DNA of 64,000 nucleotides from assembly GCA_025331565.1 (NCBI GenBank), contig JAFREQ010000091.1:2280501-2344500 (forward strand). Direction: 5' to 3'. The translations under genes and the position numbers were made by a program. Origin of the DNA: Holacanthus passer. Taxonomy: Eukaryota; Chordata; Actinopteri; Pomacanthidae. Below the pieces are notes generated by a model. It saw only the letters and a list, made by a program, of their open reading frames with translations, was not told the DNA's origin and did no database searches. Below are positions 22,786 through 34,236 of this stretch, in pieces (position 1 is the first letter of the stretch; every line of letters begins with the position of its first letter).

Positions 22786-25289
22786 AAGGGTAAAGAAAAA
22801 GTAAAAAGGTAAAAAGCCAGATTTGATTTGAAGAGATGAGGACAACAAAAGTGTTTCTAACCTGAAAGAGGAGAAGATGCACTTACACTGCCTGGTGTCA
22901 GCAGCCTATACAGAAACTGAGCGACGAACTGAATGATTGACTGGCTTAATGTAATACGCACAATCATTTACACCACACACAAGTCTGCGTATTCAGTGAC
23001 ACACAGCCAACCTTTAAAAGCCAAGGGAATGCATATGTCAGCTGTGATAAAGACTTAAAATACTGTGAGCAAAGAACTATGAATTTATGAGATGCATACA
23101 CATACACACATGCTCAGAGAGATAAACAAGAGAACACATGTTTAATTCATAGCTATAACTGAGTGGGACTTATCTGCTTTGTGGGGGCGGTGCAGATAAC
23201 ACACACAAACACACACATGCTTTCTCTTTTACACACCCATAAAGACCTATAAACACAAAAAGCACAAAAAGATCCTCAAATGAAAGTTAACACGTATGCG
23301 CACACACAAACGCAAAGTTATCTGAATGCAGCCAAACACAGAGAGAGAGAACAGATCCGAGGTCTTTCCATCCTCAGAGAGTCGGGATAAGACAGCTTAG
23401 AGACAAAGGCAAATGTGAGATAATGATTTAACTGGCTTTCACTGGAGGGAGACTAGATTTGATTCACACTGTCAAAGTGCCACATTTTCCAATATGACAT
23501 AGATAAAGATATTATTCGTGGACAGACTAAAACCGGTTGTGTCTTCCTGTGGGTATCAGCGACGGACACATATAGTGGCCAGAGCGGCTCAAGCTGCTGC
23601 TACTGTTCCTATAATCATTATTATTGGAATGAGCTCTAATCAATACATCAGCATTCATTCTTTCAGTGAATGAGTTGACAATGAGCTCGCCATTTATTCT
23701 ATCTTCTTTTCTTTCTTCTTCTTCTTTGCGTGTGACTGAGCAAACTTGTAGCTGTTTTCATCACAATGTGGGATATTTACTCAGCAATTAGTTGTTTTGT
23801 TTTCTTCAAGCTGAGGACTGTATGACCGTTTTGTTTTTAATTGATTCTCCTAAATCAGTTAATTAGCGCAGAGTGCACCACATGGAGTCTGTATTTGTGT
23901 TTGATTTTGTTGTGTGTGTTTTCAAACTACGGCTGCCCATAATATGAAAACAGTCAATTACTGATTTCATCAAATTGCATTGGATATCTGGGGAAAACTC
24001 CTCAGGCTGAGAGTTCTGACCTGCCTTTGAGCAAGGCATATTAACCCCAGCTGTTCCAGTGGAGCTAGTGGGTATGAATGTGAGTGCATTTTACTCATTA
24101 ATATCCTAAATATGTTCAGATTTCAGGATTTCAGAGTGGTGAAGTAGTGAGTTTTTATCTCTTTTCTCCCATCTCAACAACTAAATGTGTCCATCCACAG
24201 TCTGCCAGCATGTCTTTCAGCAAGTCACTGTGGATAGTAGTGTTGTGTTTGTGTTACCTGTAATTTATGGAAAACAATGTGCCACTATTCAAAATATCCC
24301 ACCAAATAACCTCATCAATCATTTGAAAAATGAAAAAAAAATCATTGGCTTAGCGGGCAAAAGTCCCGGCTAATTCAACAATTCCCTTGCTCTGGAGGTG
24401 ACGATTATTGGAATCATTCCCAGTGGAGGTGCTAATAAATCCCAGTTTTCACATGTGGCCTTATAGAGAGGCTGTGTGATTTGAATGGAGCATTAAGATC
24501 ACCGGAGGTGAGCTGTTACTGTGAAAGATCGTGCAAGTGAACGCAGCCTCTAAATGCGTCAGAGAGCTGAGTTCTCGCAGAGCGAATGTGCATTGATAAA
24601 ATATTGTGAGACTGTGTGTCTGTGTGTGTGTGTGCATGTTCATCACCTTCACCTCTCTGCTCACATCCCAGACAGTATTCCCTCACCTTCATCACCTCAA
24701 GCAACGGTGGAAATGAAACCTGCCGCCTGGGTTTCCCCATTGATTTACAATTTAGACCAAGTGCCAAAGATACAGACTGTAGGGCAGGCCGAGAAAAAAT
24801 ACACTCATCAGCAAATCCGCTGCCAGGAGAAAAAAAATTAAAATAAACCATTCCCCTGCGTTGGCACAACATGGACACTGTTAGGGAGCAAGAGACGCTT
24901 AATACAATGCAGAATCATTTAAGATAATTAGAAGATAATAGGTACAGTAGGGCAAACAAATGATTTAATGACTAATTAAACTGTCCACTTGTAAGGAATT
25001 GGCTTCCTTCATATTATTGTGCAGTTGCTATGTAAAAGAATTCATCTTGAATCTAAGTTTCTGAAGTTGAATTGACCCGTGTTATTTAATGTTATGAAGT
25101 GTTTTGATTGGTTTGTACATAAAAGTTCATATATCTTGTACCTCCTTACTTTGAATGTTGTTCTTTTGAAGAACACCACAGCATTTCTAATGAGTTCATG
25201 TGATTTGGGTGTTTTACAAGAGATACACTGGCCTTTATGTTTTAAAAGATGATTGGAAGGAACAATTTGGCAAAGACACTTTCTTTCGT
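22786..25289. other. Unassigned, with a few TAAT-rich low-repeat stretches
   Basis: 23.55-23.70 kb, 23.83-23.88 kb and 24.85-25.00 kb are free of repeats and rich in TAATCA/TTAATTAG words, as many vertebrate enhancers are. A short (GT) run is at 24620-24637. The overlapping frames at 24.5-24.9 kb (up to 120 codons, both strands) have no domain. Confidence 0.4.
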
Positions 25290-25299
25290 TCTCTCTGAA

Positions 25300-25870
25300 A
25301 GTACAAGTCATCAACCTCTGACCCGTGTGTCTAGCTGGACTGAGAAAGTGGTTAACCTTGCTTAGCATAAAGACAGGGAACAAGCATTTCTAAAGCTCAC
25401 TAATTGGGAAGTTCTATTTCATTTATTCATTCTATTCACAAATAGAAATGTAAAAAATGTGGTCTGATGAGGAGTTGCCTGCTGGAACTATTTTTTGACA
25501 AACACCAGTCCCATCCACCCAGCACTTCTGCGCTTTAGCGTGGGTTGCCAGATACTTTTGTAGAGGTCTGTCCAGCAATCAAACCTGGATCCGATTGAAA
25601 GCTCAGAACAGCTTGTGGTGAGATTGTCATCTCAAATGCAAATTGTTGTTTTTACATTTCCTGCTTGTGTTAATCACTGAGCTTTAGAGTTGCTGGTAGG
25701 CATATTTTTTAGGTGGCCAGATGTTTCCACCATTTTCCAGTCTTTATGCTAAGCTAGACCAAACACATCCTGACTGAACTCTGTACTACTTAAAGGCCCC
25801 GAGATCAGTATCAATCTTCTCATTCTACCATATTTCCAAAAATCACTAACTTTTCCTTTAGGTAATATGG
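25300..25870. repeat. Fold-back element of family B (arms in opposite orientation)
   Basis: The left arm (about 25330-25412) carries, on the plus strand, TTGCTTAGCATAAAGACAGG and CTAAAGCTCACTAATT. The right arm (about 25660-25850) carries the same words on the minus strand: AATCACTGAGCTTTAGAGTT and CCAGTCTTTATGCTAAGC. The right arm also extends to ATCAATCTTCTCATTCTACC, a known outer end of the family. About 250 bp of unlike sequence separates the arms. No protein is encoded. Confidence 0.65.
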
Positions 25871-26027
25871 GTGTTAAAATAATGCTGTAATTACAGTCAC
25901 AGAGATTGCCTTCTTTCGGTTGGAAATTTCCCTGCGGTGGGATTTATAAAAGGAATATTTTATTTTAGGAATATCTTCTTCATAGAAAAAAGAAACAGAA
26001 AGACGGAAAGGAATACTTTTCTTACAG

Positions 26028-26104
26028 CAAACATCTCAGCCACATCATAGCAGAAAGGGCTTAATCAATAACTTTAATCATGGCTGTGTTACCGTTCCAT
26101 GCAG
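26028..26104 (+). other. Candidate exon with start codon, unconfirmed
   Basis: A pyrimidine-rich 3' splice site (ACTTTTCTTACAG, ending at 26027) and a consensus 5' splice site (GCAG|GTGAGT, cut after 26104) bracket 77 nt. Inside, AATCATGG puts an ATG at 26080 in a good initiation context (A at -3, G at +4), giving MAVLPFHA with a phase-1 junction. An alternative frame is open across the whole exon. The protein start is not one I recognise, and splice-like pairs occur by chance in a 64-kb window, so this is a hypothesis. Confidence 0.2.
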
Positions 26105-26560
26105 GTGAGTCAGTTCCAGGTCTATCTTCTATTATTCATGCTGGCTCACTGGCTTGACGGACACTTAAATGGAGCCCTAATGAATGTTATTACTTAGATT
26201 TGTGCTTGTCCTGCTATGACGAGTCAAAATGTCTATTCTTTCTAAAAACTGAATGGTTTTGAAGGCCAAAAGCAACCACTGACTACAATATCAAATACAG
26301 GGCAAAAACAACACTATATAAGATTTTCACATCCTGCCCTGTTTGTCCTGTGCTTTGCTTCAGGGCACTCTGGCAGTAGTTGAAGGATCAGGATGCATGT
26401 ACTGATTTTCTTGTCTGGCATTTGAGCCTAATTACTTTTCAAAAAACTAATTAGTAGCCATCCACAGAATGAGCGTACATGCTCTATATTTAGATTTACT
26501 TTGTCTCTCGTCGACTCTTTTTTTTAACTTGCAGTGACTTGTAGACAGTGTAGGCTCGCA
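26105..26560. other. Unassigned
   Basis: AT-rich, non-repetitive sequence with no open frame or motif worth calling. Confidence 0.45.
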
Positions 26561-27117
26561 GCCTTCTCCTGCTCATGGATTTGACACTATTGCTCTCCTG
26601 TGGTCGCCGCGTGTAACTGCGGCTGGTGAAGCCACAGGTATTCGATCTGAGAAGTGAACGGCTTGCATGCCTGTGAGCTTGTATACAGCTGCCCAGAACA
26701 AAGCCTATGGATCATCCCCATTTCAATGGGCTCAGGCGAGCGAGCCGAAGCAGCTAGGCGACACAGCCAACCCCGCTCGGCTTTATCTGTTAATTCAGAT
26801 GGAATATTTGACACTTTCTCCTTCAATTTGGTTCACTATCTTTTCTCTCTTTTCGCAATTCTTTCTCCCCCCTCATTCGCTCTCACCCAGTCATCCCTCA
26901 TTTTCTCCCTCACCCTTAGAAAGCGTGGCTGCACACAGACCAAGGAAGCCCCTGTGGATGCCAATACTGCTCAGCAGAATGCCGGCTTTGCACACACACG
27001 CACAGTTGGCTCGGGATGCCATCTTATTGGATTGGACCGCTATTGTTTGATCGAATGCCTCTGGGGGAGGTGGGGAGTGTGTCTGTATGATCATAAAATC
27101 GCCCTTTTCTAACAAAT
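26561..27117. other. GC-richer block with the window's longest open frame
   Basis: A 152-codon plus-strand frame (26654-27112) and a 127-codon frame (26667-27050) run in parallel here. Neither protein shows a domain, signal peptide or repeat that I recognise, and having both open suggests base composition rather than selection. A pyrimidine run at 26816-26918 ends in CACCCTTAG, a possible 3' splice site ahead of AAAGCGTGGCTGCACAC. The block could be a 5' untranslated or first exon, but no TATA box or clear CpG island supports it. Confidence 0.2.
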
Positions 27118-27545
27118 GCAGCAAGAGAGAGGAAGAGAGAGAGGGACTGAGAGAGAGGAAGGGCGACCAAGAGGCAGAGAGAAAACGATACAGAGGAAAA
27201 GGGTAAGGAGGGATGGAAGAGTGGAGGGAGAAGGAAGAAGCTTTTCATTGAGATTCAGTGGCTGAAAGGTGTGAAAAGGAGAAGGAGGAGAAGAAAAGGA
27301 GAAGAGAGAGAGGGAGACAAAAGAAGAGTGAACTGGGAAGAGGCAAAGACAGAAAAAAGGAAGAGGGAAGAAAACAGCAATCAGAGAATGGACGGCAGAG
27401 AAGACAGGATGGGAAGAAAGAAGAAGAGAGAGAGCAGTGACAGAATGAAGAGGAGCAGTCACACAGGGGAAGTTCAGAATGGATTAGGAATGAAATGAAA
27501 ACAGAGAGGAACAGAGAGAAGAAACAGTAGAGAGCAGAGGAGAGA
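27118..27545 (+). repeat. Polypurine (GA-rich) tract of about 425 bp
   Basis: The plus strand is dominated by A and G (GAGAGAGGAAGAGAGAGAGG and similar) with only scattered pyrimidines. It produces lysine/arginine/glutamate-rich frames (60 and 75 codons) on the plus strand and leucine/serine/phenylalanine-rich ones (74 and 117 codons) on the minus strand, none of which I regard as genes. Such tracts can form triplex DNA. Confidence 0.85.
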
Positions 27546-27620
27546 ATGTCAGTGGGTTGTCCTGTAATTGCAGGGTTGGTGGTAAAGATGCGGGTTTAAA
27601 ATGTTGGAAAAATGTTGAAT

Positions 27621-27684
27621 AATTAGATTAGATTCAACGTTTTGTCATTGCATTGAGTGCAACTACTGAGACAACAAAATGCAG
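27621..27684 (-). mobile_element. Short LINE-type 3' tail
   Basis: TTAGATTAGATTCAACGTTT, TGTCATTGCATTGAGTGCAA and CAACAAAATGCAG follow the usual fish LINE end, read on the minus strand (tail of AATCT-type repeats). Only the last 60-odd bases are present. Confidence 0.6.
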
Positions 27685-30600
27685 TAATAATAATGATGAC
27701 TAATGAGACCCGATCCAAAATGCAGTCAAACCCAACAGACCCTACCGAGGAGAGAACACCAACACCTGTGGCAGCGTGACGTGCTATCAATTAACAAGCA
27801 GCCACGGTGGGAAAGAGCAGCAACGTAATAACAATGCACTGATAATGAATGTAGGGTCACAGAAAGTCATTCCACAAAGAATCTGTTTAAATGCTTCAAA
27901 TGAAATGAAAGAATTGAGAATCCTATTTTCACCGCCCACACCAATAATAAACCATTTTGTCAGATATTGATTAATGTCTGTGAATCAAATGCAAGACAGT
28001 AATTCATTAAAATATTTCCTACCGCTGTGATTATTATGTGTCAGATGTGTGATCAGAAATGGTACTGAGCACGCTCAGATCCATTCAGGTCCACATGGGT
28101 ATTGAATGTACTGAGAAACAAACATGACACCCATGGCAGTAAAACAAGACTCTACCCAACTTTAACCTCATCCAACTCTGGTCCGGGTCCAGTTTCCATT
28201 CCTCAGAACCAAGTGGACCAGGTGCCATTCTCCACCGTGTAACGTGATATCAACCGTATCATTAAAAGTTGTCCCACTGCAAAATACATTTGGCTCAAAA
28301 AGCATCTTCGTATTCTTATCCCAAACCTCTCCTTAGTTTTTCAAGTTCAGATTCAGCGAACCGTCCTCACAGCACAGACTTGTCATAAATTGCTTGCCTC
28401 ATGAATTCCACCTGTTTGTGAGTAGGTGTGCGTTTGTGAGATTCGCTCATTACCATAATCAATGCCCCTGAATTTCCACACGAGGCTGTCTGTTTCTCGC
28501 TGTTTGTGGGCAAGTTCCTTCACAAAAATCGTAACCAAGAGCAAGAAATTCACACCACTGAGCTTCAAGTCCTGCTGTCAGAAATCAGCAGATGAAATCA
28601 GAGCAAGTTTAGCCGTGTTAGCAGTACTGAATTTTATTCATTTTTACTCTGAAATTTTGCCTCACCCATCACTACAACAGAATATTAAATTTGCTTTCTT
28701 ATTTTTTCCCTCCCTTTTTGTAATTTATTTCAGTAACATATCTTAAGTCCTGGCAGGCAGGCCGTCATGACTCATACAACAGGCCTGGACAACTTGTGAA
28801 CTTGCAAGGAAATATATCAATGCTACAAGTTCTAAATCACGCAGACTTGCCCCTCGAGTTTTATAAATGGCTCTTTCATGAGGCCCATTTTCAGGCTTTG
28901 GAGATGTGAGGCTTCTGCAGAAGTTATACTGCAAATCTCCTACTATGGAAAAAAAGTACAAGGCCTGTGTGGAATATTTTTCATTTTCATGCTTACAGAA
29001 ACGTAAAGTTCACAGAGTCCACTGTATGAAATGGGATCTTTGGCCTGAGCTTCAAGAACTCTATACATAAGCTGTAAATTCAGATGCTGTGAATTTCAAA
29101 ATCATTCAGAGAATTACATAACAGGTGAAACCTGCTGACATTTGATTCTTGCATTTGTTTTAGCTTTTTATGTACATACTTAATACTGATCTATGTAAGG
29201 CTGCCTTCACTTGTTACAGAATTGATTTCTGATTTATGTTGAGTGTCTGTGCCCTTTATGTGAACTTCTCAAGTTAGGTATTTTCTCTTTATATTTCCTG
29301 GAAAGATTTTTCCACATTTCCATCTTTCATTACCAGAATCACTCCTCTGATTGCCATCTCTCTTCTCCCATCTTTCCTCATTGCCAAGTAACAGTGAACA
29401 AAGGAGGCAATCCTGTCAAAGACACTCCGGCATCTCTCACTTGCTGAGATTCTTTTCTTCTGCAAGTCATATCTTGAATTGGGCTGGTTGAGTGGAAAAA
29501 CTCAAAATACTGACCAGGTTTTGTCACATTTCTAAATCTAAACTATTTTCCACATCTACAAATTTAATAAGTGGTTTTCGACCTCATCTTTTTAATTGTA
29601 GCGATGAGTACATGGTACGCAGGGTCTGTCAGTGCTCTCTGCAGGAGGGGCAATCAAGAGTGCCTCATATTGTCTTTGAAGTGATGTAGAGCAGTTCTGT
29701 AGACATAAAAAATCATCTTATCTTGTGCCACAAGTTGGAGCATTAAAAATATTGAGGTAGGAAGCAAACACAGTAATGTTAGTGATATGTGGACAGTGAC
29801 CCCCTGATGTGGTTCGATATATATATGTGTGTGTGGTATTCTGCCATAACCAGAGAGTAATATCTTTTGTCTCATAATATAGATAGTCAACAATTTTAAG
29901 CACAAAACATACACTTCTTTACTGTTGAGAAATGAGAAACATCATAATCAGCCTCTAACTCTGAGAAATGTAGATTCTGTTTTCCTCTGTTTTAGCCTGT
30001 GTCTGTGCTCCAACTCACAGAGTCACCAAATTCACATTTTTTCTAACTCTATCTGACTCTTATCTCTTTTCCTGCCCCATGTCCATTCTGCAGTGTCCGC
30101 AACACACACACACACTCACACAGAGCGAGCGTAGCTCTAAACGGTGGGGAAGATCAGACTCAGACAGAGAGGCCCTGTGTATTTATCTGTGTAATTACCA
30201 CTGTCTCTTCCTCTCTGTCTGTCCCTCTCTGCGTCTCTTTTCATCACCATCTATCAAGCAAACCCTCCGTCCCTCTCTTCTCTCCTCCTGTCTGCAGACT
30301 GGACTTGTCCTTTTTGCCCCTACACCCTCTTGTTTTCTCCCCGCTATCATCCCCTCACTTCTTTCTACGCTTCACTCTTTCATCCTCTTTTGTTGCTATC
30401 AGTGACTCGTTGCAGGCTGCAATCAGACAGTGGGATCTGCCCCTCGTGGCTCTGTCTGTCTGGCTGGCAAACTGTCTGTCTCTCGCCGTCTGTCTGTGTG
30501 TCTTTTAAACAGCTCATCATCCACGGTTCAAAGACTCTCTGCCTCTGTTCTCCTTTCTTCCTCTCTCTTATCTCTCACTCTTTCCGCCAGCTAGCTGTCT

Positions 30601-31784
30601 GTACAATGAGATAGGTATAAAATCTAATTCACCCTGCTGAAACAAGTATTAACTAGCTCCCTGTAGAAGAGCTCGACTCTAATCCACAGGCTGTTAGGAT
30701 GGTGATGGGCTATGTTCGTGTTTTAGTTGGGGTACAACAAAGAGAAACACACTTGCCAAGAAACATGCCCTGTTCGTCATCGCCTTCAGCACTTTACATC
30801 ATACTGAAAATGTTGAAGTGCTTTATTCTGTTTTATTAAATGAGTGAATTTTTTGCTTTTGCATCATTGAGCCTCATTGTGTTGATAATGCACATGTAAA
30901 CATATTAAGTGGATAAGTTCAAAGTTCATTCTTGGCCTTCAAACAGCAGCTGACCACACAAAGTAACTGTAATGTCTATTTTGTAAGGCTTTAACAGTCA
31001 AAGCATGGGGTTCGACGGGGGCGCACCATCCAGTGTACGCAGCCTATAAGGATTGTAAATTGATGCATAATAATGTGGAATAATGTGGAAACATAGTTCA
31101 GAAGGGCAAGTTACAACCGTAAACTTGTAACCGTACGCTGTTATGTGCTGAGGTTAGCACAAGCTGATTGATGTGCAAGTCAGTCACACTATGGTGAGTG
31201 CAAATCAAATGTCAAAGCTGGACGACAGGCCTGCGTCCTTCAGATCAGGTGTTTGGGAACAATCTGGCTGTAGAACAGCAACAGAGAGAGAGTTGTGGAT
31301 AATAATAAAAATATAGCCAAGGTGGAACTAATTGAAACACTCCTACTAATGCACAAGTGCATATTGTAATACAGAAATGTTTGAAATACTCCTTATTCTT
31401 ATGATAAGAAATATTATACCAAAGTTGCCAATGGGCAAAATGCTACCTCTGTCACCAGCAAGAGGATTGTCTGTTTCTGACACCTGCAGAATAAATGAGA
31501 AGAAAAGTATCTTTATGCATTTATTAATTGTCCCGCTGTTCCGTTACCACACCATTTAGCAGCTGCTCTAGGGCTTTTGATCACATCATATGATCATTTT
31601 CCTGTTGTCGAGGAGCCGTTGATGTTTTGGATGTTCAAAGTTACTTCTCAACCTTGGAAAGATTCTGATCAGTTTAAGTTTTCATGAGCATGACTTTTTG
31701 TAACAATGCATTTTTTTGACCCGGTCTAATGTGTTTTTCAGTAGCTTATAAAGTTGGAAGGAATTCTGTCAACATAAAAGACAG
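27685..31784. other. 4.1 kb without a recognisable gene or element
   Basis: Open frames are short (up to 108 codons at 30079-30405, in CT-rich sequence). A (CA)n run lies at 30104-30121 and an AT/GT run near 29816-29835. A direct duplication of ATAATGTGGA occurs at 31070-31091. I see no domain, splice pair or repeat family that I would defend. Confidence 0.45.
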
Positions 31785-31880
31785 CTTTTATAAAGCCATG
31801 AGAGGGCTTGCTCCAAGTTATTTATCAGATCTCTTACTGCCCTGTGTCCTTCCCACTCCCGAGGTTTTCAGATTCAGATT
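31785..31880 (+). mobile_element. Scrap of L2-like LINE reverse transcriptase C-terminus
   Basis: Translation reads YKAMRGLAPSYLSDLLLPCV and then LPTPE, which matches the YKALHGLAPSYLSDLL motif near the C-terminus of L2/Rex1-group proteins. About 100 bp survive. The orientation is opposite to the larger L2-like copy at 18.6-19.6 kb. Confidence 0.7.
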
Positions 31881-32772
31881 AAGTTAACCTATGCATAGAA
31901 CAGCTTCATGATTGGTTCAACTTGCTCTACCAATCCCATTGAAATGCAGCAGGTTTGAAAACACATCCCCGACGACATAAAGTGCACTGACATGAATGAC
32001 ATGAAACATTCCCAGTGTAAGAAATACCATGTAAAAACTAAAGCGGCACAAGTTATGCGATTATGATATTTCCACTTAAGCAGCCATCAGCATCATGTGC
32101 ATTCAGAGTGGATCACTTCATACTGAATGAGCCTCCCTATGTGGAATAGATTACATCCTCCTTCTCCCTGTGTTGTCAGGCCTCCACTAGGAAGTCAGCA
32201 CTGGCAGAGACATTTTGATGGGATTACCTTACATGCATAAGCTTTGTACACTGACCTGTAATGCACTTTCAGACAAGAAAAAAAGAGGATTTACTGAGAA
32301 GCCTCAGTGGTGGAGGAACATCTTTGTTGCCTCTGTCAGGTTTACTCTCTATGTATGTGCTAAGCTGGAGGAGTTTTCCAGCTGATATGAACGCTGTCAA
32401 AGTGTTTCTGCATCCATCATTTTTTTCTAAACTTGTGAATTCAAGAGAAAACTCTGCAATTAACTCATCATCGCCTGTGGGAAATATAGAGTTTGTCAGA
32501 TAGCTGGTTATCAGCTGCTTAGCGTATTAGCTGACTCTCTGTGTTCAACTCTGATCAGTTTGTTAGAAGTCTGTTCAATGCTGATTAAGAATAATTGTGT
32601 TAATCTTTCATAACTGTACGGCTAACAGATTGCCCCCAGTATGACAGGCTGGCTTGAGAAAACCCTGATTCCCACCTAATGTGTTTAAGTCATGATAGAA
32701 TACTGAAAAACATTGAAAGTGCCAGAGGTACGCTATGACTTTAGTATGACTGATAGCGGTGATTTACGTGAT
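31881..32772. other. Unassigned
   Basis: An 80-codon plus-strand frame (32261-32503) shows no domain. Nothing else recognised. Confidence 0.45.
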
Positions 32773-32850
32773 CAGATTAGATCAAACTAATGATCCTCAT
32801 GGGCACATAAGGTTGCAGCAGCAGCAGATGAAGACAAACATGGCAAAGAG
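32773..32850 (-). mobile_element. Short LINE-type 3' tail
   Basis: CAGATTAGATCAAACTAATG, then ATCCTCATGGG and a GCAGCAGCAG run, resembles the fish LINE end whose plus-strand form is AGATTAGATCAAACTTTAATGATCCC. It is worn and lacks coding sequence. Confidence 0.5.
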
Positions 32851-34082
32851 GAAAGCATCAAGCATAATGTCTGTGACAGTTTCAGCACTACGGTGTAATA
32901 TGCAAAAATATAAATGAGTGAAAATGTGTGAAAACTGTCATGGTTTTGTTCTCTTGTGTTTTTACTAGTTTATTTTCAGTGTATGTTGAGTCTTATACTC
33001 CAGTTGTCCAGCTGTTTTTGCTTTAGGGTTGTTTAGTCTTTTGTTCAGTGGCTGGAGGCCAGCAGCCTCAGCACCTACCAGCCTCCATCCACTGAGGCAA
33101 CGCCACTCCACCTGGACTTCCTGTGTCTAGTCACCTTTTGTTTTTCTTGTATCCTGGAGTTTCTTTATGCTATAAATCCCTTTTACCCCTTCACCCTCGA
33201 CTGTGTCTCGCTCCCAGGTCCAATTAAGAAATAACTGAAATCAGCACAAAAACCACATATTCACACAGTGTGCAAGGCACCAACTCCTGGAAAATAATAC
33301 ATAATCTTGGAAGGACAAGGTGGCACCTCCTCACTGAGAGTGCCACCTTGATTTTATTATTAGATACATATAACAATTAAAAAAAGAAGAATTTTCTGTG
33401 GATTTCTGGACATTCATATTTACACATCAAAGAGTCCTACTGCATATGTGGAAAAAAATGAATGAAGTCTTTGTGGCTCCAGAGGGAGCTGTGTAAAGTC
33501 TGAGGAATTACCTTGAGTGATGTCACTTGAGTCAGTGTGAGTCGGGTCTGACGACAAGTTTGAAAATGAAAAACTCGGGTTGTGATGTTAGAAAGAAGTG
33601 AGCTTACCAGACCTCAGTAGCCCTCTCTGCTTGAGGCTGGCAGTTCAAGGCTACAATAGCAGCTATGAGCACACTACACCAAATCTTTGAATACACAGTG
33701 TTTCCCTGACACACACTTTTCTCAACAGGCCATAGCAAACACTTTCACTACAAAGCCAGTAGGTCAAGGCCGCTTGGCAAATCACCAACAATACACTCGT
33801 GACTTCAAAATGCTCTAAACACTGTTTACATTGAATAATTGATCAAATGATAACATGAATGTGAAAGGTGTCACTCATTGTGACAAACTCACAGAAAAAG
33901 ATCAGTTACCAAAACAGAAATGAAAACTGTGTGTATTGCACTCACAATCATCAGGTGGGTAAAAACAAGTGAATGTTAATGTTGCTCTGTGTCTGCTGGA
34001 CGTATGAACTGTTAATGTAACCGCGTACTGTGCAGAAAGAAAGGGCACGCTTCCCTTGAATGTCTCTGACCAATTTACTTAC
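32851..34082. other. Unassigned; possible worn dispersed repeat at 32.9-33.2 kb
   Basis: 32.94-33.23 kb has the TTTTGTTCTCTTGTG and TATAAATCCCTTTTACCCC style of fish repeats that end in a CT-rich, polyadenylation-like block, but no second copy in the window confirms it. 33.60-33.68 kb looks faintly like 7SL/Alu-type sequence, which I did not accept. Confidence 0.35.
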
Positions 34083-34144
34083 CACCCAGCAGCAACAGCA
34101 ATTACAGAGAAACAGGTCCTCTCCTGCACACATGCTGTCAGCAT
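34083..34144 (-). other. Candidate 62-nt exon, unconfirmed
   Basis: On the minus strand a T-rich acceptor (GTTTTTTGTTTTGCAG) precedes 62 nt and a perfect donor (GTG|GTAAGTAAA) follows. Two of three frames are open; one gives ADSMCAGEDLFLCNCCCCWV. The cysteine run comes from a TGCTGTTGCTGCTGG stretch, so it may be simple sequence. No flanking partner exon was found. Confidence 0.18.
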
Positions 34145-34200
34145 CTGCAAAACAAAAAACTCACAACAGCATTACAAAAATTACCTAAAGTACATGACCC

Positions 34201-34236
34201 TACCTTTATCCTTCAGGATCCTTTAGGATAAAGGTA
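34201..34236. other. Perfect 12-bp inverted repeat with nested palindrome
   Basis: TACCTTTATCCT (34201-34212) and AGGATAAAGGTA (34225-34236) are exact reverse complements around a 12-nt loop that contains GGATCC. The structure can form a hairpin or cruciform. It has no T-run to suggest a terminator and no longer stem to suggest a microRNA precursor. Confidence 0.7.

Noticed and set aside
26654..27112. 152-codon frame as a protein-coding gene
   Set aside because: A second long frame is open over the same bases, no domain is seen, and one or more frames of this length are expected by chance in 64 kb on six frames. Kept only as a compositional block.
33600..33680. 7SL-derived SINE or SRP RNA gene
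   Set aside because: Only scattered similarity (GAGGCTGG..GTTCAAGGCTACAATAGCAGCTATGA); no conserved SRP core and no 3' domain.
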